A DNA stretch of 64,000 bases from Epiperipatus broadwayi (taxonomy: Eukaryota > Onychophora > Udeonychophora > Euonychophora > Peripatidae): NCBI GenBank assembly GCA_028023455.1, contig JAQFVV010000111.1, positions 1,987,909 through 2,051,908 of the forward strand, given 5' to 3'. Shown one piece after another: positions 12,640-25,288 of the stretch. Made by a program: the position numbers and the translations under genes. Each line of letters starts with the position of its first letter. Within the stretch, counting starts at the first letter, position 1. Under the pieces are notes generated by a model. It ran no database searches and was not told the DNA's origin. It saw nothing but the letters and a program-made list of their open reading frames with translations.

Positions 12640-15110
12640 TATATTTTTTTATTTATTTGATAATTTATCGAATTGGTTTTCAGCACCATGTCTGTTCCTC
12701 TCCATTGTATTTTATTTTCTGCCATGTCTTCTCAATTGAAATAATTGACATTAACATTTCTTCAAGATAATCCTTATAATTTTAGACAAGTTCTCTCTTT
12801 TTCATGAACTACTCTTTTATGAAGTCTTGGATTCTCACTTCATTTATTTTACATGTTGAATAAAGTAAAAATGTGATTATACAATTCAGGGCTTCTATAG
12901 GAACACAAATTGAAAAACATATAACTTGGTTTTGTGATCTTGCCATTATATTTTCAAAATTTTATGGATCTTTTTTAAGCAAAACTTTTCTAATGCTTTA
13001 TATTGCACTGGTAGAATACCTAAGGTGCATTTCTATACAACAAATTAGGTAAAATAACAGCTTTGTAGCCAGCTTAGTTACAATAGTTATTTCTTTATGA
13101 TGAAATACTCTTATTACATTCAAAACTTTAAGTACATTGTGTAAATTTTCTTTTGAATTGGCAAAAACAGCACTTTTAGTTAATTCAGATTAAAAATTCC
13201 ACCATCAAACCTGTATTGTATCTTGATCCCTATTTAATTAAACCATTTATAAACAATCCACCCTCCCCCAAATCAATAAATGCTGTCATACAAATTGAAA
13301 AACAAAGTAAGAACAAGTACATATCTTTGTTAATAACAGTTCCCATTTGAAAGGCCTCAGATTTTCCAGTAATAATAACATTTCCTCTCATTCCATCTGC
13401 CATATAATACAAATAAAATTTTGATGGACAACAAATTTCAAACAATGCCACAGATCTATCTTACTAATTAAATCAAATGCATTGACCAAATCAATAAATG
13501 CAATTCCTGACATTTTTCTAGCAATAAATTTCACATCAATAGTGCTTCTTGATTCTATAAAACCATAATGGTAACCATTAATCTATGATAAAGCAACTAT
13601 TCAACTAAATTTTTGAAATACCTTTGCTATAGTGGACAATAATATTCTATTCCACACTAATTACTGCAATCTTGTCTATCCCCCTTTTTTCAGAATTGAA
13701 ACAATAAAAGTATCCTAAGATTAGGACAACATTGGTCAAAATATTCCTAAAAATGTTCAATATTTTTGAAGCTAACATATCACCATATTTTAAAACTCCC
13801 AAGTATTTCATTAAAATCACAATCTTACTTTACTAATCTGGATATATTTGTCTAATCTTAAATGAGTAGATAAACTGGATACATCATTAAAAGTTGCCAT
13901 TTCTATTTTTGTACTCTTTCCATCTTTCAAAAATATCATGGTAATTATATAATAGACAACTGGATTTAAAAGGATTGTGATACTGTTTCTCAGATCCATA
14001 TATTGCTTTCAATGTTTCAAAAAAAGTTCTAGAATGACCATGATCAGATGTCTTATTTTCTTTGCAGTTTTAATCCACCAATCATTTTAAGCCTTCTTGT
14101 TAGTCATTAAACTTTTACCTTCATATTTCTATATTTACTATAAAATTCCATTTAATCTATTATTCTGCCAAGCAGAGAATACTACATTTCTTTTTAATCA
14201 AATCACTAATATCATTTTCAGAAAACCAGTCATGATTCTTTTTTTAGGGAATCTAAGAATAGATTTACTTGCATATATAACAAGACTCCTTAAGAGAATT
14301 CTATATGATAGTACTGAAAATCTAAATTAGCAATTTTAGTGTTAATAACTATTGAAATTTAGTATGTAGATTCTTTTAAAGAACGAATATTTCTTATGAA
14401 TATGATTGGAATATTATTTTTTAATGTAATTATTATTTTGGAGCATATTAATCTATGATCCATCTGACAATATATCATTCTAAGTGCTCATTTTACTAGA
14501 ATGCCTTTTGTATTCTGACTTTTAACTATAATGCTATCTATTAAATTCCATTATTTGAATGTAGATGCATCCAAATGTCATTATAGATATTTTTCACCTA
14601 AATAGTATTGTGCAAAAATTCAATAATAATTAATCACTTGAATTTACAGCACAAATACCAATATTTCCAATAACTTTTGGCCAAAGTCTACTATCTGTAT
14701 CAATATATGCTTTAGAATCTCCCAGAAAAAAAGGTACTCTTTTAATGGTATTGTTGTAATGTTATCCAATAAAAAATAAAAGCTTTCTTTCTCTGAATCC
14801 AAGGTTGAGCATTGTCACTGGTATTATTGTGCTAGGCAAATTTTAACACCATTAGCCTTTCATTGATATAACAAGGAATTCCAACAATATATTAGATTAG
14901 ACTTTATAGCAAATCATGAACACCATGTATTTTCCTTTCACTGACTGATTGCTTTTCTAAAAAAAAACTTGTATCCATTTACCTGTTCTATTCAACTTCC
15001 TTTTTCTTGAAGATGAGTTTCACTATATTAATCTTAAACTTTACCAGATCTTTAGCTATCAATGCAGCTCTCCATTCTGGTCTTAAAGTTTGTATTAAGT
15101 AAAGTTCACC
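12640..15110 (-). pseudogene. Ancient LINE ORF2 relic (endonuclease plus RT), minus strand
   Basis: Minus-strand translations recover a full-length LINE pol in order, through many frameshifts and stops. About 14450-15100 matches the AP-endonuclease segment: a GDFNARVG-like remnant, then a TWMHPRSK/LIDY-like remnant. About 13460-13520 reads FIDLVNAFD, the RT motif A. About 13170-13210 reads DGGIFNLN, a signature of one widespread LINE family. About 12680-12990 gives the C-terminal phrases ILKIxWQD and GRKxNTMERNRHGAE, where intact relatives have an A-DR-WR-GA pattern. The copy is old, and no frame exceeds about 75 residues. The region near 40.0-41.1 kb on the plus strand looks like the same family. 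Confidence 0.65.
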
Positions 15111-18100
15111 ACTCTGTATACATTTAAAACAAAATTAGACTTTTAATACTTATTCTAACTACTACAACTGTTGTCCCCGTCCTCCCATTTTATCATTACT
15201 ATTAATATTATAATTACTATTTTTGTTTTTTATAATAAATTGTTTTTCTCTTCACTAGTAAAAATTGTAATTATAAATATGGAACTTTTTCCGCATTAAA
15301 TAGTGAAGCTATAATTAAACTATAATGTATAATAGGTTTGCTTAGCGCTTTTGAGATTTAATGTTGGAATCTCATACTCATAGCTTTGTGAATGAAGATT
15401 ATTGTGATTTATTGTACACATATGCAAATGAGTTTGAATTTTTAATTAGTTAGTCCATTGTTTGGAGAGAGCAAGGCATGCCTCTCTTCTATTAATGGCA
15501 CTGAGATCATTTGCTATGTAAAAAGCTTCTTTAACTTTTCTTTTGGCATCAAATTCATCAGGCAAAAGTAGTAAGTTGATATATAATCTAACTGAAGCCT
15601 GTTCTTATATCTGTAGCGATTTATCTATATTCCTATTCTTGATAATTTTTTTAATAACATATTCATTGTATCAGACTATTTCTCTAGAAAATTTTAAAGC
15701 TCTTATAGCATTTACTTTCTGCCCTTAACATATACTTTATTACAATCTTCTGAAGAAGATTGCTGGGGTAATCAAAACTGTCAAGTGCAGGAAAGAGTGG
15801 ACAATAAAGCATTGTAAAAGTAGTAAAGTGTTTGGTCAATTGAATATTATATAACATTTTTATTATTTATCACATCATTTTGTATTTTTTTTTCATTTAT
15901 GATTCTAACTTGACATATTCATTTCCCAACATATCCATTGAAATAAACACCAGTTCCCTCAAAGTAGTTATCATCCAAATTACAATTTATTATATATATT
16001 ACTGCTCTTTAATACTATCTTTTTAACATTCTTACAATATCTAATATTTTTATTTTTAATAAGAGATTTGATATCTCGATTGTTCATGGTCTTATTATTT
16101 CGTGTTTTCACAATATTTTTTTGATCTAAGCATTTAAGAGTATCTAGTTGGATTTTAGAAAACAATCACCCACTCGAGTAGGTTTTGTTTTTCTTAGCAT
16201 TTTCAATTATTACCGTCTTCTAATATATATTTTTTCAGTCATCAATATGCATTATTTTAAATCTATCATACATAGATTTAATGAAAATCATTCTTAAAAT
16301 GAACTTATGAATATAGTTCAGCTATTCTATCTAAACATATGTAGAATGGGTTTTATAAATAACAATAAAAAAAATATTAGTAGTTATTTATATAAAAAAT
16401 TTCTATATATAATCCAATCTTTTTATCCTTGCTCTCATTTAATAGTAATTTTATATAATTAAAAAGTAAAAATTTCCAGTACAATGAATGAACTTAAAAA
16501 AAATAATAATTGTAGACCAACCGACGAATACTGGTTTATCCAAAAATGCATCTTAGTGGTTATGTGTTTGTCTAAGGTAGATAAGAATAATTGTTTGAGT
16601 ACAAGAAATTTAGCATTGTATGTTAAATTGTAGTAAAAAGATTCAATTAAAAATTATTAGTTATTACAGCATATAGATTACATGTTAGACTGCATAATAA
16701 CATAATCTTATTGAAAAAAATATTTTATCAATTTTCCTCTTTGATAAATACAAGAGTTTATTGATGCTATGTTCACTCATATGCCAGCCTATATTTTCAA
16801 GAAATTTCTTTTTTTTTACTGATTTTATTGAAATATTTTTTCTTGAAATGGTTAAAACAAAAGTTATTAAAATAATTTTTGAACCAAAAAAAAAACATCC
16901 TCTGACTTTCCTAATTTTAATACCAGATCTTTATAGTTTAAAGCAGCAGTGGATTCACAAGCTAAAAATTCCTGGTTTGATTCTCAGCTGAATTGTATAA
17001 ATTGAATACAATCGTTTTTCTCAACTCCACTAAGATATTCAAACATTATAACATCTTGAGCAACTAACCATATACTTATAAATCTCTCTATTCTAGTATA
17101 ATCTATGGAAATGTAAGTAATTGTCATGCCAGAAAATAATGGCAAATGTTCAAAAGCATCTAGTTAGCATGTAACTGAAAATATATAATTACTCATCTAA
17201 TATTAGAACTATATAGATAAACAAGTAAAGTAACTTGGTTCAAAATCTCAGGGTGTTGAAACCTTCAAAAAATTAGTTTGAAATTTTTTCTCATTTTCTT
17301 TAAGGTGCATCTTCTTTTCATATTTTTTCCAGGTCTTGCTAGGATATTGGAGATACACAATCATCTAAGTGAGAGAAAGTAGCAAGACAACTGAAATCTT
17401 GAAACACTAATCAATTATTTGTTTAAAGCTGCTCATTGAGTTTCAAATTTATGGAAAAATAAGTAAATGCACATATTCCTTTAATACTTTTCTTGGAATG
17501 ATTCCAAACAAACTAGATGATAATATCTGAACTATAAAAGCTCATATTATCTCTAGTCATTGCAGATTCTGTGAAGATAATTGCAATCACTCACAGGTCG
17601 ACAGTATAAAAACTTCTCGTGTAGAAAATAATGATGGCTGTCGGTTATATGCCTTCTAGTCATCCTAACTGAAGATCATTATAAAGTAGGTTGGAGATGT
17701 TAGCACTACTATCTGATGCCCACTGGTTACTCGCGTTTATAAAGATTCTGCTGTTAAAGCAAACAATTCTTTTATAACTTAAAATAATAAGTAAGCAATT
17801 CATAAATGTAAATTGATTATGGCTTAAATTTATATGTTTAACAAAAATAGATATGATTTTGTATCACAGAATTATGATAATCTTAATATTACTACATAAT
17901 AAATATTTTAATAAGATTATTTACACATGAATTAAAATGATCTTATTAAATGTTCACATTTGATATTTTAAAATTATAAAATTAAATTATAATGAAATTT
18001 ATAGATAATGTTGCACTTTCATACAATTTTTATTTGTTTTAAAAAAGAAAAGTTATTTCACAATTGGAGATCATATTGAAATAAAGAAAAATTACAGAAA

Positions 18101-18257
18101 TTGAAAGATCTCATAGATATGGAATAAGACTATGAAATTAGAAAAAAATAGATGGAGAAACAATTGATTTGAAAAATGGAAATGTACTGTACTATAAAGG
18201 TACAAATATTGAAAATAAAATAGAGTGAGATTTTAAGTTGTGTTATATCAAGTAGAA
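15111..18257. other. AT-rich stretch, no gene recognised
   Basis: No coding or RNA gene supported. Reading frames near 15543-15728, 15980-16165 and 16761-16991 are short, AT-biased and without recognisable motifs. A higher-complexity patch at about 17280-17760 may be an old repeat of unknown type. Confidence 0.5.
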
Positions 18258-18756
18258 TAATTACATAAAAGGAAATTAACCTTCAAACCTACACTGTTCA
18301 TATTTAGCATATAAATCTATGTGTATTCACCCATTAGTAAGTTTTAAAAACAAATGAATCATTTGTACTTAGAGCTTATATAAGTCAACCCTTACTGATT
18401 GATCCTATTCTGTGCCTAATATTTTAATTGACAACCAAATTGTATGAATTTTGTTGATATATTACAGGGAAGAGAAAGTCTCTCATTTTTAACTATCTGT
18501 GATTAAACATATACTGGTTTAGAATATATATTTCTCTTCCCTGTGATATATCAACAAAATTTGTACAATTCAGTTGTCAATTAAATTATCAGGCACAGAA
18601 TAGGATCAAGCCCTGAGTTAAGCATGATCAACAAATGTTGGCTTATATAAGAATAACCGTTAAGCACAAGTCTTAATGATGGGTAAGTGCACATCGTTTA
18701 ATACACTAAAAACAAACAATGCAGGTTTGAATGTTAAATTTCCTTTTATGTAATTA
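18258..18756. repeat. Long inverted repeat (about 500 bp foldback element)
   Basis: The arms at about 18258-18480 and 18533-18756 are near reverse complements with scattered mismatches and small indels. The outer ends both read TAATTACATAAAAGGAAAT inward. Inner parts share GATCCTATTCTGTGCCT, AATTGACAACxxAATTGTA and TTGTTGATATAT-ACAGGGAAGAGAAA. The loop is about 50 bases. No coding capacity is seen. This fits a non-autonomous foldback or MITE, and the single-stranded form or a transcript would fold into a very long hairpin. I could not fix a target-site duplication with confidence. Confidence 0.8.
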
Positions 18757-21700
18757 CATATATATCTAGTGATAAACTATTAATTTATATCCAAGTAGAA
18801 TAGTAAGATTACACAAAAATATTATATGTGAATATTTTAAAGTTATACATTTTGAATCTGAAAAAAAAAAAACAACTAAGGATTTTCATGGAAATATGTA
18901 AAAAACTTATGAAGTAAAAAACATTTTAAAAATTCTTATGGCATATTTTATCTTATTAAAATTGGAAAATATTAATCATTTTGCAGTTACAAAATAATTA
19001 ATAAATATGAACTCATATTTTGGGGCAAAGAATTGAGTTATTTGGATCATAAACCGTATTGTGATTTTCTTTACTTTGACTTTTCTTTTAGTTAATAAAT
19101 TTTATTAATTAATTTTTGCATTTTTAAAAGGTTACTGTCATTTACCCCCCCCCCCCTATATACGTATGTAATTTAGATGAAAGAAAACTTGACCTGGTAT
19201 TTTTAAATCTAAATTATATAACATTTGTAATTCAAGCTTATTGAATTTGTCATGTGACGCATGACTTTATTTCCTTGAAACTACATATATAACTAAAACG
19301 CTATTTATTTAATAATACATATATATATTTACAACCTGAACTTAATAAACCAGTAGAATATCCCAATCTATTATCAAGGCAATCTATATTTTGGAAAGCA
19401 ATGAACTATTTGCAGTTTATGGTTTAATATATATATACAATATTTTTGAAATATTGTGTAAATTTGATAAAACTATTTTATTTAATTGAATAAAAATATT
19501 TAAGTGAGAACATTTAATTCCAAAAAGATTTATCATTGATATAAGAATGGCAAACTTTTATCCTTTTCCAAATATTCAAAGCACTCATCTGGCTTAATTT
19601 TATCTCGACTGCAGAAAATGGAAAAAATATATGCAATGTTCTTATTAGCTGAAAGTTTTCAAAAATGGCAATGCTCAGTTATTTTCCTTTATAGAAAATA
19701 AAAAAAATACAACAACCTCGAATATATTTTATATATAATAATTTAGAAATTTTATTGCCAACTAAATCAATTATTAGATTACAGTTAGTTTCTTTTTATT
19801 TTATCAAACATTTTTTTTTTTTATTAAAAAAAGTTTTTTTTAAAATCAATGATACAGTAGATGATAAACATTAAAATGATTTGAAAATATACAATAGATA
19901 AATTCGTAGCTCCATTTCAGAGCATTAAAAAAAAAAGATTGCATTTTTTATAGAAATACAAAGAAAATACTTTTCTACAGCAACCTTTAACATGACTATT
20001 TTTTCCCAATAAAATAAATGATATACGTTATTGATCCTTTGATATGGCTTGTAAATACTGTTTATATATAACAAAAAAATAAACATTTTACTTATTTACT
20101 TAAATTTTTAACACAAATTAAGTTTTACATATGTTACATATAATAGAGATGCTTATAATCACAGCTTATATAATTGGATATGTGTGTAAAGAAAACAAAA
20201 ATCACCATTAATTAAAGTGAAATATTTTTAAAATCAGAATATTCTTGAATCTGTTTTCACTACTAGTGATAACTGCAAAGCTTGAAGGCAGTATTCAATA
20301 AGCAGTCTAACAGTATAGGGAAAAAAAAGACTAGTATCTGTATGCGAAGCAAATGTGACATACTGGATTAAATAAAACAAAATATTCTTATAAATTACAT
20401 ACAGAGGATTAATGTCTGGTTTCTAATAAAACAATTTATCAAATACTTACTGTTTATCTAAACATAATTTAACATGTAGTGTAAAAAAAAAAAGGTTGTT
20501 TGACTAAGATAAAACTTTAAAAATCTTCCCTCGATCTTTATAGCTAGTCTCTTGCAAACCAGATCTTAGAAGTTTGACTTTCTGACCATCTTTATTCCTA
20601 CTAGTATTTTTTTTTTAACAATAAAAGAAAACGATATACCCTTAAATATAACTTATAAAGTGATTGTTGGTGCCCTGGAAGGTCAAAATCCATTACAAGT
20701 AGATACATCACACCTATATCAGAATAACTTCAAGAACAAATGAATAATTTGCTATGATGCAAAGTGTTCCTGCCAAGTATTTCATTTTATCCAAAACATA
20801 ATTTTAAAAGTACTATTATGTGCTAAAATTTAAATAAATTCATTTTAATTTTTGTTTTAAAAGGCACAGCTTATAAGCCATACAAATGGATTCACTACAA
20901 TACAGATTATGCACACATATTTGTGTTATAAAAATTAACAACAAAATAAAATGATACATTATATAAAAAGTTTATAAAATGCATGAACTAACAGCTTAAA
21001 ATCTATACACTTATATTGATAAGTAAATTTAATAAGTCTTACTATATAAGAGAAATAAATTCAGGGCTGGATCAAAATCTTTTTGGAGTCCTTAAAAACT
21101 ATACTATATAAATTTAAGATGTCTTTCATATACAATTTAATATATAGCAATTGTAAAAAAAAAAAAAAAGAATGAAGTATATAAATCAGAAAATTTTAAA
21201 TTATTCACTTTTTTTTTTTTTTTTAAATATTTTTTTTTGTTTGGGTAGATAAAATAAATGTAAAAATTAAAAGTAGGAAAGTGACAAAAAATTTAAACTT
21301 TTTTTCTATGATTGCCAATATTTGTTGATACCTTGAGCACACTTAAATTACATAAGGTAATCCAGCCCCAAGCAATACAATATACTTCAGTAGAATTCCT
21401 TCAAAAAGAACTGAAAAACAAATAATTTATTATATATTTTTGCAAGATATTACATGACGATTCACACAACACCAGGATGGTGATTTTCTATTAAAACGAA
21501 AAATACCAAACTAACCAACATTTAAAAAGTGAGTGGTAACAATTAATACAAAACTTTTATACAATTTAATAAAAATATGTGCTTTTAAAATAATAACTTT
21601 TTTTTTTTTTAAATCTTGATTTATAAATATTTTAAAGTAAATGGTATTTTACCATATATTTTAAACTTAATGCAATTCTTTACAGTAAAAAAAGTATACA

Positions 21701-23291
21701 AATCTAAATACCTAAATGGTGCCACAATTAAATAAGTTACAATTCAAATTTATAAAAATTATTTTGATGTGCTTTTTATAATAAGTAAATGTAACATTCT
21801 TAAAATACAAGGTTGAATAAGGGGCAAAAGTTGAAGAAAGATTATATTTATGAAAAGCGTATAAAATTAGTTGTGATGTTGTTTGAGAATAAAGTGTGGT
21901 CAAAGAGGTATTAGCTACACAGTGTAATAAGCACCATCAATTTTTACTAAAACAAACATACAAAACTAAGAATGGCAGTTTATAGTAGCATATTAGAAAG
22001 TGAATACATTGGAAGCACATGTTTAGATTAAATTGGAATTGTGGAAAAGGCAGAGGCTTTTGTAATTGGTGTAATCTTTTAAAAAAAATAATGACTTCTA
22101 TAAAAATTTAAAAATGAATATTTCACCCAATAAGTATAATTCAACTTTTAGAACAAAAACAAAAAGGCAAATTTATTTGGTAAAACGTGTATTCAGAAAA
22201 GGATGATAGTGATTTAGAAATACCAATCTAAATCAATTTCTATACACATTTTACAATATCTATCCACACATATATACAATTAAAAAGTTAAAAATATAGA
22301 TATTGTCCCAAATCTGTTATAATAGTTTATGCAGAATATTTTAATAAACTTTCCAATAGATTTTAAAATTGATATTTTTTAAAATATACTTTATTATTGC
22401 TTTTTAAGTTTACAAAGTTAGAATAATTAATTCATTGGTAAAAGTAATATATCCTAGAATGCATTTTCTCGATCTATTACTGATTTTGCAAAATAAATAT
22501 CTTGATTGGTTAATTGAATGGACTTGTAACGCTTTTATCAACTATTATAATGTTCAAATTCATATGATATATGATAAATAAATAAATGAAGGTAATAAAA
22601 TATCTAATATAATTTATATTTATTTGTATCAGGTTTTGATAATGTATCTTTTAAAAGCAGAAACTTTATCAAAGTCTATTAAATGGTAAAAAAAAAAAAA
22701 AAAATCATATGAAAAGAAAATCAATTTGTTTAAAAATATTGCAGCAAATAAAGCTTCCATCTTTATTGTGAATTTTAAAACAGCAATTTTTAAACATTAT
22801 TTATTACAAATTTGGATTTTAAAAACTGAACAAAGACTTTTAGCCATTTACTATTCAGTCATGACACCATGTGAAAAAACTGGTCAATATTTTGTAGAAT
22901 GTGCATTTTGAGAACCTCTTGTCAAACCGCTATGGGTATAGCTACCAAGTAATGAATATTTCATGTACTATATTTATATTATTTTTAAGGACAACTTATT
23001 AGTTATATATATATTACTAATAATTCTGCACACCATTAAATATATAAAAAATAGAATGGAGGTAATCAAGCTCTATGTAGCTATAAAATGATTAAACTAA
23101 CTAAAGAATAGAGTTTATAGTCTATTATTACGCTTTTTGACACATTTAAAAAATATAGCTTTATTTACATTGAAAGACATAAGAATGGACAATATATTCT
23201 ATTCTTTAGTTTGCTACCATAATATGATGAATTTGTTTAATTATAGCTATATGGAATTTGATCATTTTCACTCTATTTTCATATATATATA
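18757..23291. other. AT-rich stretch, no gene recognised
   Basis: Homopolymer-rich AT DNA. There is a 12-base C run at 19145-19156 and several long A or T runs near 19807, 21160, 21210 and 22690. Small open frames (for example near 21712-21903, 22726-22911 and 23137-23337) show no family motif and are consistent with chance. Confidence 0.6.
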
Positions 23292-23440
23292 TAAAATGTT
23301 CAAATATGTTTTTTTCAACAATGCTCTCTGGGAATAAATATAAAGACTGAACTTCAAATAGCATGATTTAAGTTGACTTTATATTTATTCACAGAGGCAT
23401 TGCTGAAAAAACAATTTGGGAGAATTATTTGAACATTTTG
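23292..23440. repeat. Short foldback inverted repeat
   Basis: The left arm (23292-23345) contains AAAATGTTCAAAT, a T run, CAACAATGC, CTCTG and GAATAAATATAAAG. The right arm (about 23378-23440) is its imperfect reverse complement. The loop is about 32 bases. It lies at the left edge of a repeat-dense island that runs to 27.6 kb. Confidence 0.6.
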
Positions 23441-23456
23441 TATTTGAAAAGTACTC

Positions 23457-23512
23457 TGTTGAACAGAAGATCAGGAATAAAATGAATCTACCTATTCGTT
23501 GGAGCTCTGATG
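23457..23512 (+). repeat. Dispersed repeat unit X, first copy
   Basis: Starts near TGTTGAACAGAAGATC and ends near TTGGAGCTCTGA. A close copy in the same orientation lies at 26993-27045. A reverse-complement copy lies at about 27476-27525. The three copies sit on both sides of the LINE at 23.8-26.9 kb, so unit X belongs to the host repeat that the LINE entered or was copied with. Confidence 0.6.
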
Positions 23513-23609
23513 TTTATAAGCATACCTTTGTTGATAATTCAGAGTGAAATCAATTTATCGATTCAGATAGAATATGGCACTTATGAGTTATTAAACTCAT
23601 ATGAGTTAA

Positions 23610-23713
23610 TAATTCATAGACTGGGGGAGGTTAATTTACTCCCTTTGTTTACATCTACAATGACCTATGTTTAATTTAAAGTTTAGATGTTACATTTTAT
23701 TTAATTATTACAA
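23610..23713 (+). repeat. Inverted repeat Y, left copy (flanks LINE)
   Basis: About 105 bases starting TTAATAATTCATAGACTGGGGGAGG and including TTTACTCCCTTTGTTTACAT and AATGACCTATGTTTAATTT. The reverse complement recurs at 26882-26986 on the far side of the LINE. A more diverged same-strand copy lies at about 27530-27640. The high similarity of the left and right copies suggests one inverted-repeat element now split by other insertions. Confidence 0.75.
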
Positions 23714-23822
23714 TCAAGGTGTTAAGTGAGATTCTGTCTCTAGCCTTGCATAATTGATTTTAATAACTCGAGTTATTCAATTATGCAAGGCTAGAGACAG
23801 AATCTCACTTTTAACATCTTGA
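23714..23822. repeat. Near-perfect 109-bp palindrome
   Basis: Two arms of about 53-56 bases meet at a central CTCGAG (23767-23772). Each arm carries AGTGAGATTCTGTCTCTAG followed by CCTTGCATAATTGA, differing only by small indels (TTAAG against TTAAAAG, and a short TTTT insertion). It abuts the 3' tail of the LINE at 23823. It may be a tiny palindromic MITE or the residue of an inverted duplication. Confidence 0.8.
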
Positions 23823-23887
23823 CTCATCATCATCATCAATAGTAGTCTGTCCAATAGATAGGTCCAGAGAGTAGTCACTACATCAGT

Positions 23888-25288
23888 TCATCCATTCTTC
23901 CATTCCATTCTCTTCCTTGCCCACTTCCTCAATTCCACATAACCCCTTCCATCTTGTATATCATCCAATAATGTCAATCTCTTCCGTCCTTTCTTTTTAT
24001 TTCCACTCACCATTCCTTCCAAAACATCTTTCATTAAACTATAATCTTTTCTTAGTATATGTCCAATCCAGTTTCTCTTTCTCTCTTTGATACTTTCAAT
24101 CAATCTTCTTTCCTCATTAACTCTTTTCAAAACTTCTTCATTTGTTATTTTATTCACCCAACTGATTTTTTCCATTTTTCTCCATGTCCACATCTCAAAA
24201 GCTTCCAGTCGTTTCTTAATTCTATTACTCAATGTCCATGTCTCACAGCCATACATTAATACATTCCACACATAACATTTAATTAATCTTTTCCTTAATT
24301 CTCTTTCCATAGGTCCACAAAATATCTTCTTTCTTTTTACAAATGTCACCTTTGCCAATGCTATTCTTCTTTTAACTTCATCTTCACTTCTTCCATCCTC
24401 ACTCAACCAACAACCCAAATATCTAAATCCCTTCACCTGCTGCACCATGTCATCATGGATTCCAATTTGCAGTCTTTTTGCATCTCTCCCTATCCATAAA
24501 CACTTAGTCTTTTCAATATTAATCTTCATTCCGTATGCCATACATCCTTCTTCCAATTTATTCAACATATTCTGAAGATCCTTTTCTTCCTCAGCAATAA
24601 GAGCCATATCATCTGCAAATCTTATACACTTTATTACTCTCCCTCCAACATTTGCTCCTCCACAGTCCAAATAATTATTTATCATATCTTCTAAATAAAT
24701 AATAAACAAAACAGGTGATATACTACAGCCTTGCCTAACTCCACTTTCTATATTCACTTCATCAGTCTCATTACATCCAAATCTAACTCTTATTCTTTGC
24801 CCATTATACATATTCCATATCAATCGTCTTTCTTTCCAGAATACTCCTTTATCTCTTAAGATAGACATCAGTTTATTCCAGCTTACTCTATCAAATGCCT
24901 TTTCTAAATCTACAAAACATATACCAATTCCTTTATCTCTTTCAATATATCTTTCTGCAATTGTCCTAACAATACCAATAGCATCTCTTGTGCTTTTCCC
25001 TTTCCGAAAACCAAACTGTTCTTCAGCAATATAATAGTCAACCTTCCCATAAATCCTTTGAGTTAAAATCCTCAATAACACCTTAGAAACATGAGACAAT
25101 ACACTTATTGTCCTATACTCTTCACATTTAACAGCTTTCTTCTTTTTAGCAATTGGAATCACTATAGTTCTTAAAAAATCTTCAGGCCAAACTCCACTAT
25201 TATATATCAAATTGCAAAGTCCAGCTATTTCCTTCATAGTAAATTCTCCCATTTCTCTCAAAAATTCTATATCCAATAGCCTTACCAT
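23888..25288 (-). pseudogene. LINE ORF: reverse transcriptase and C-terminal domain
   Basis: This 466-codon open frame is the RT part of the same LINE; it is out of frame with the upstream part. Its first dozen or so codons overlap the end of the previous frame, so translation would not start here. Motifs in order: GFRKGKSTRDAI near residues 93-104; VDLEKAFD (motif A) at 126-133; GVRQGCSISPVLF (motif B) at 183-195; FADD (motif C) at 224-227, followed by EEEKDLQ. Further on come YGCETWTL and a tryptophan-rich tail with WIGHILR, typical of this LINE type after the palm. The reverse-transcriptase core is uninterrupted. Confidence 0.9.
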
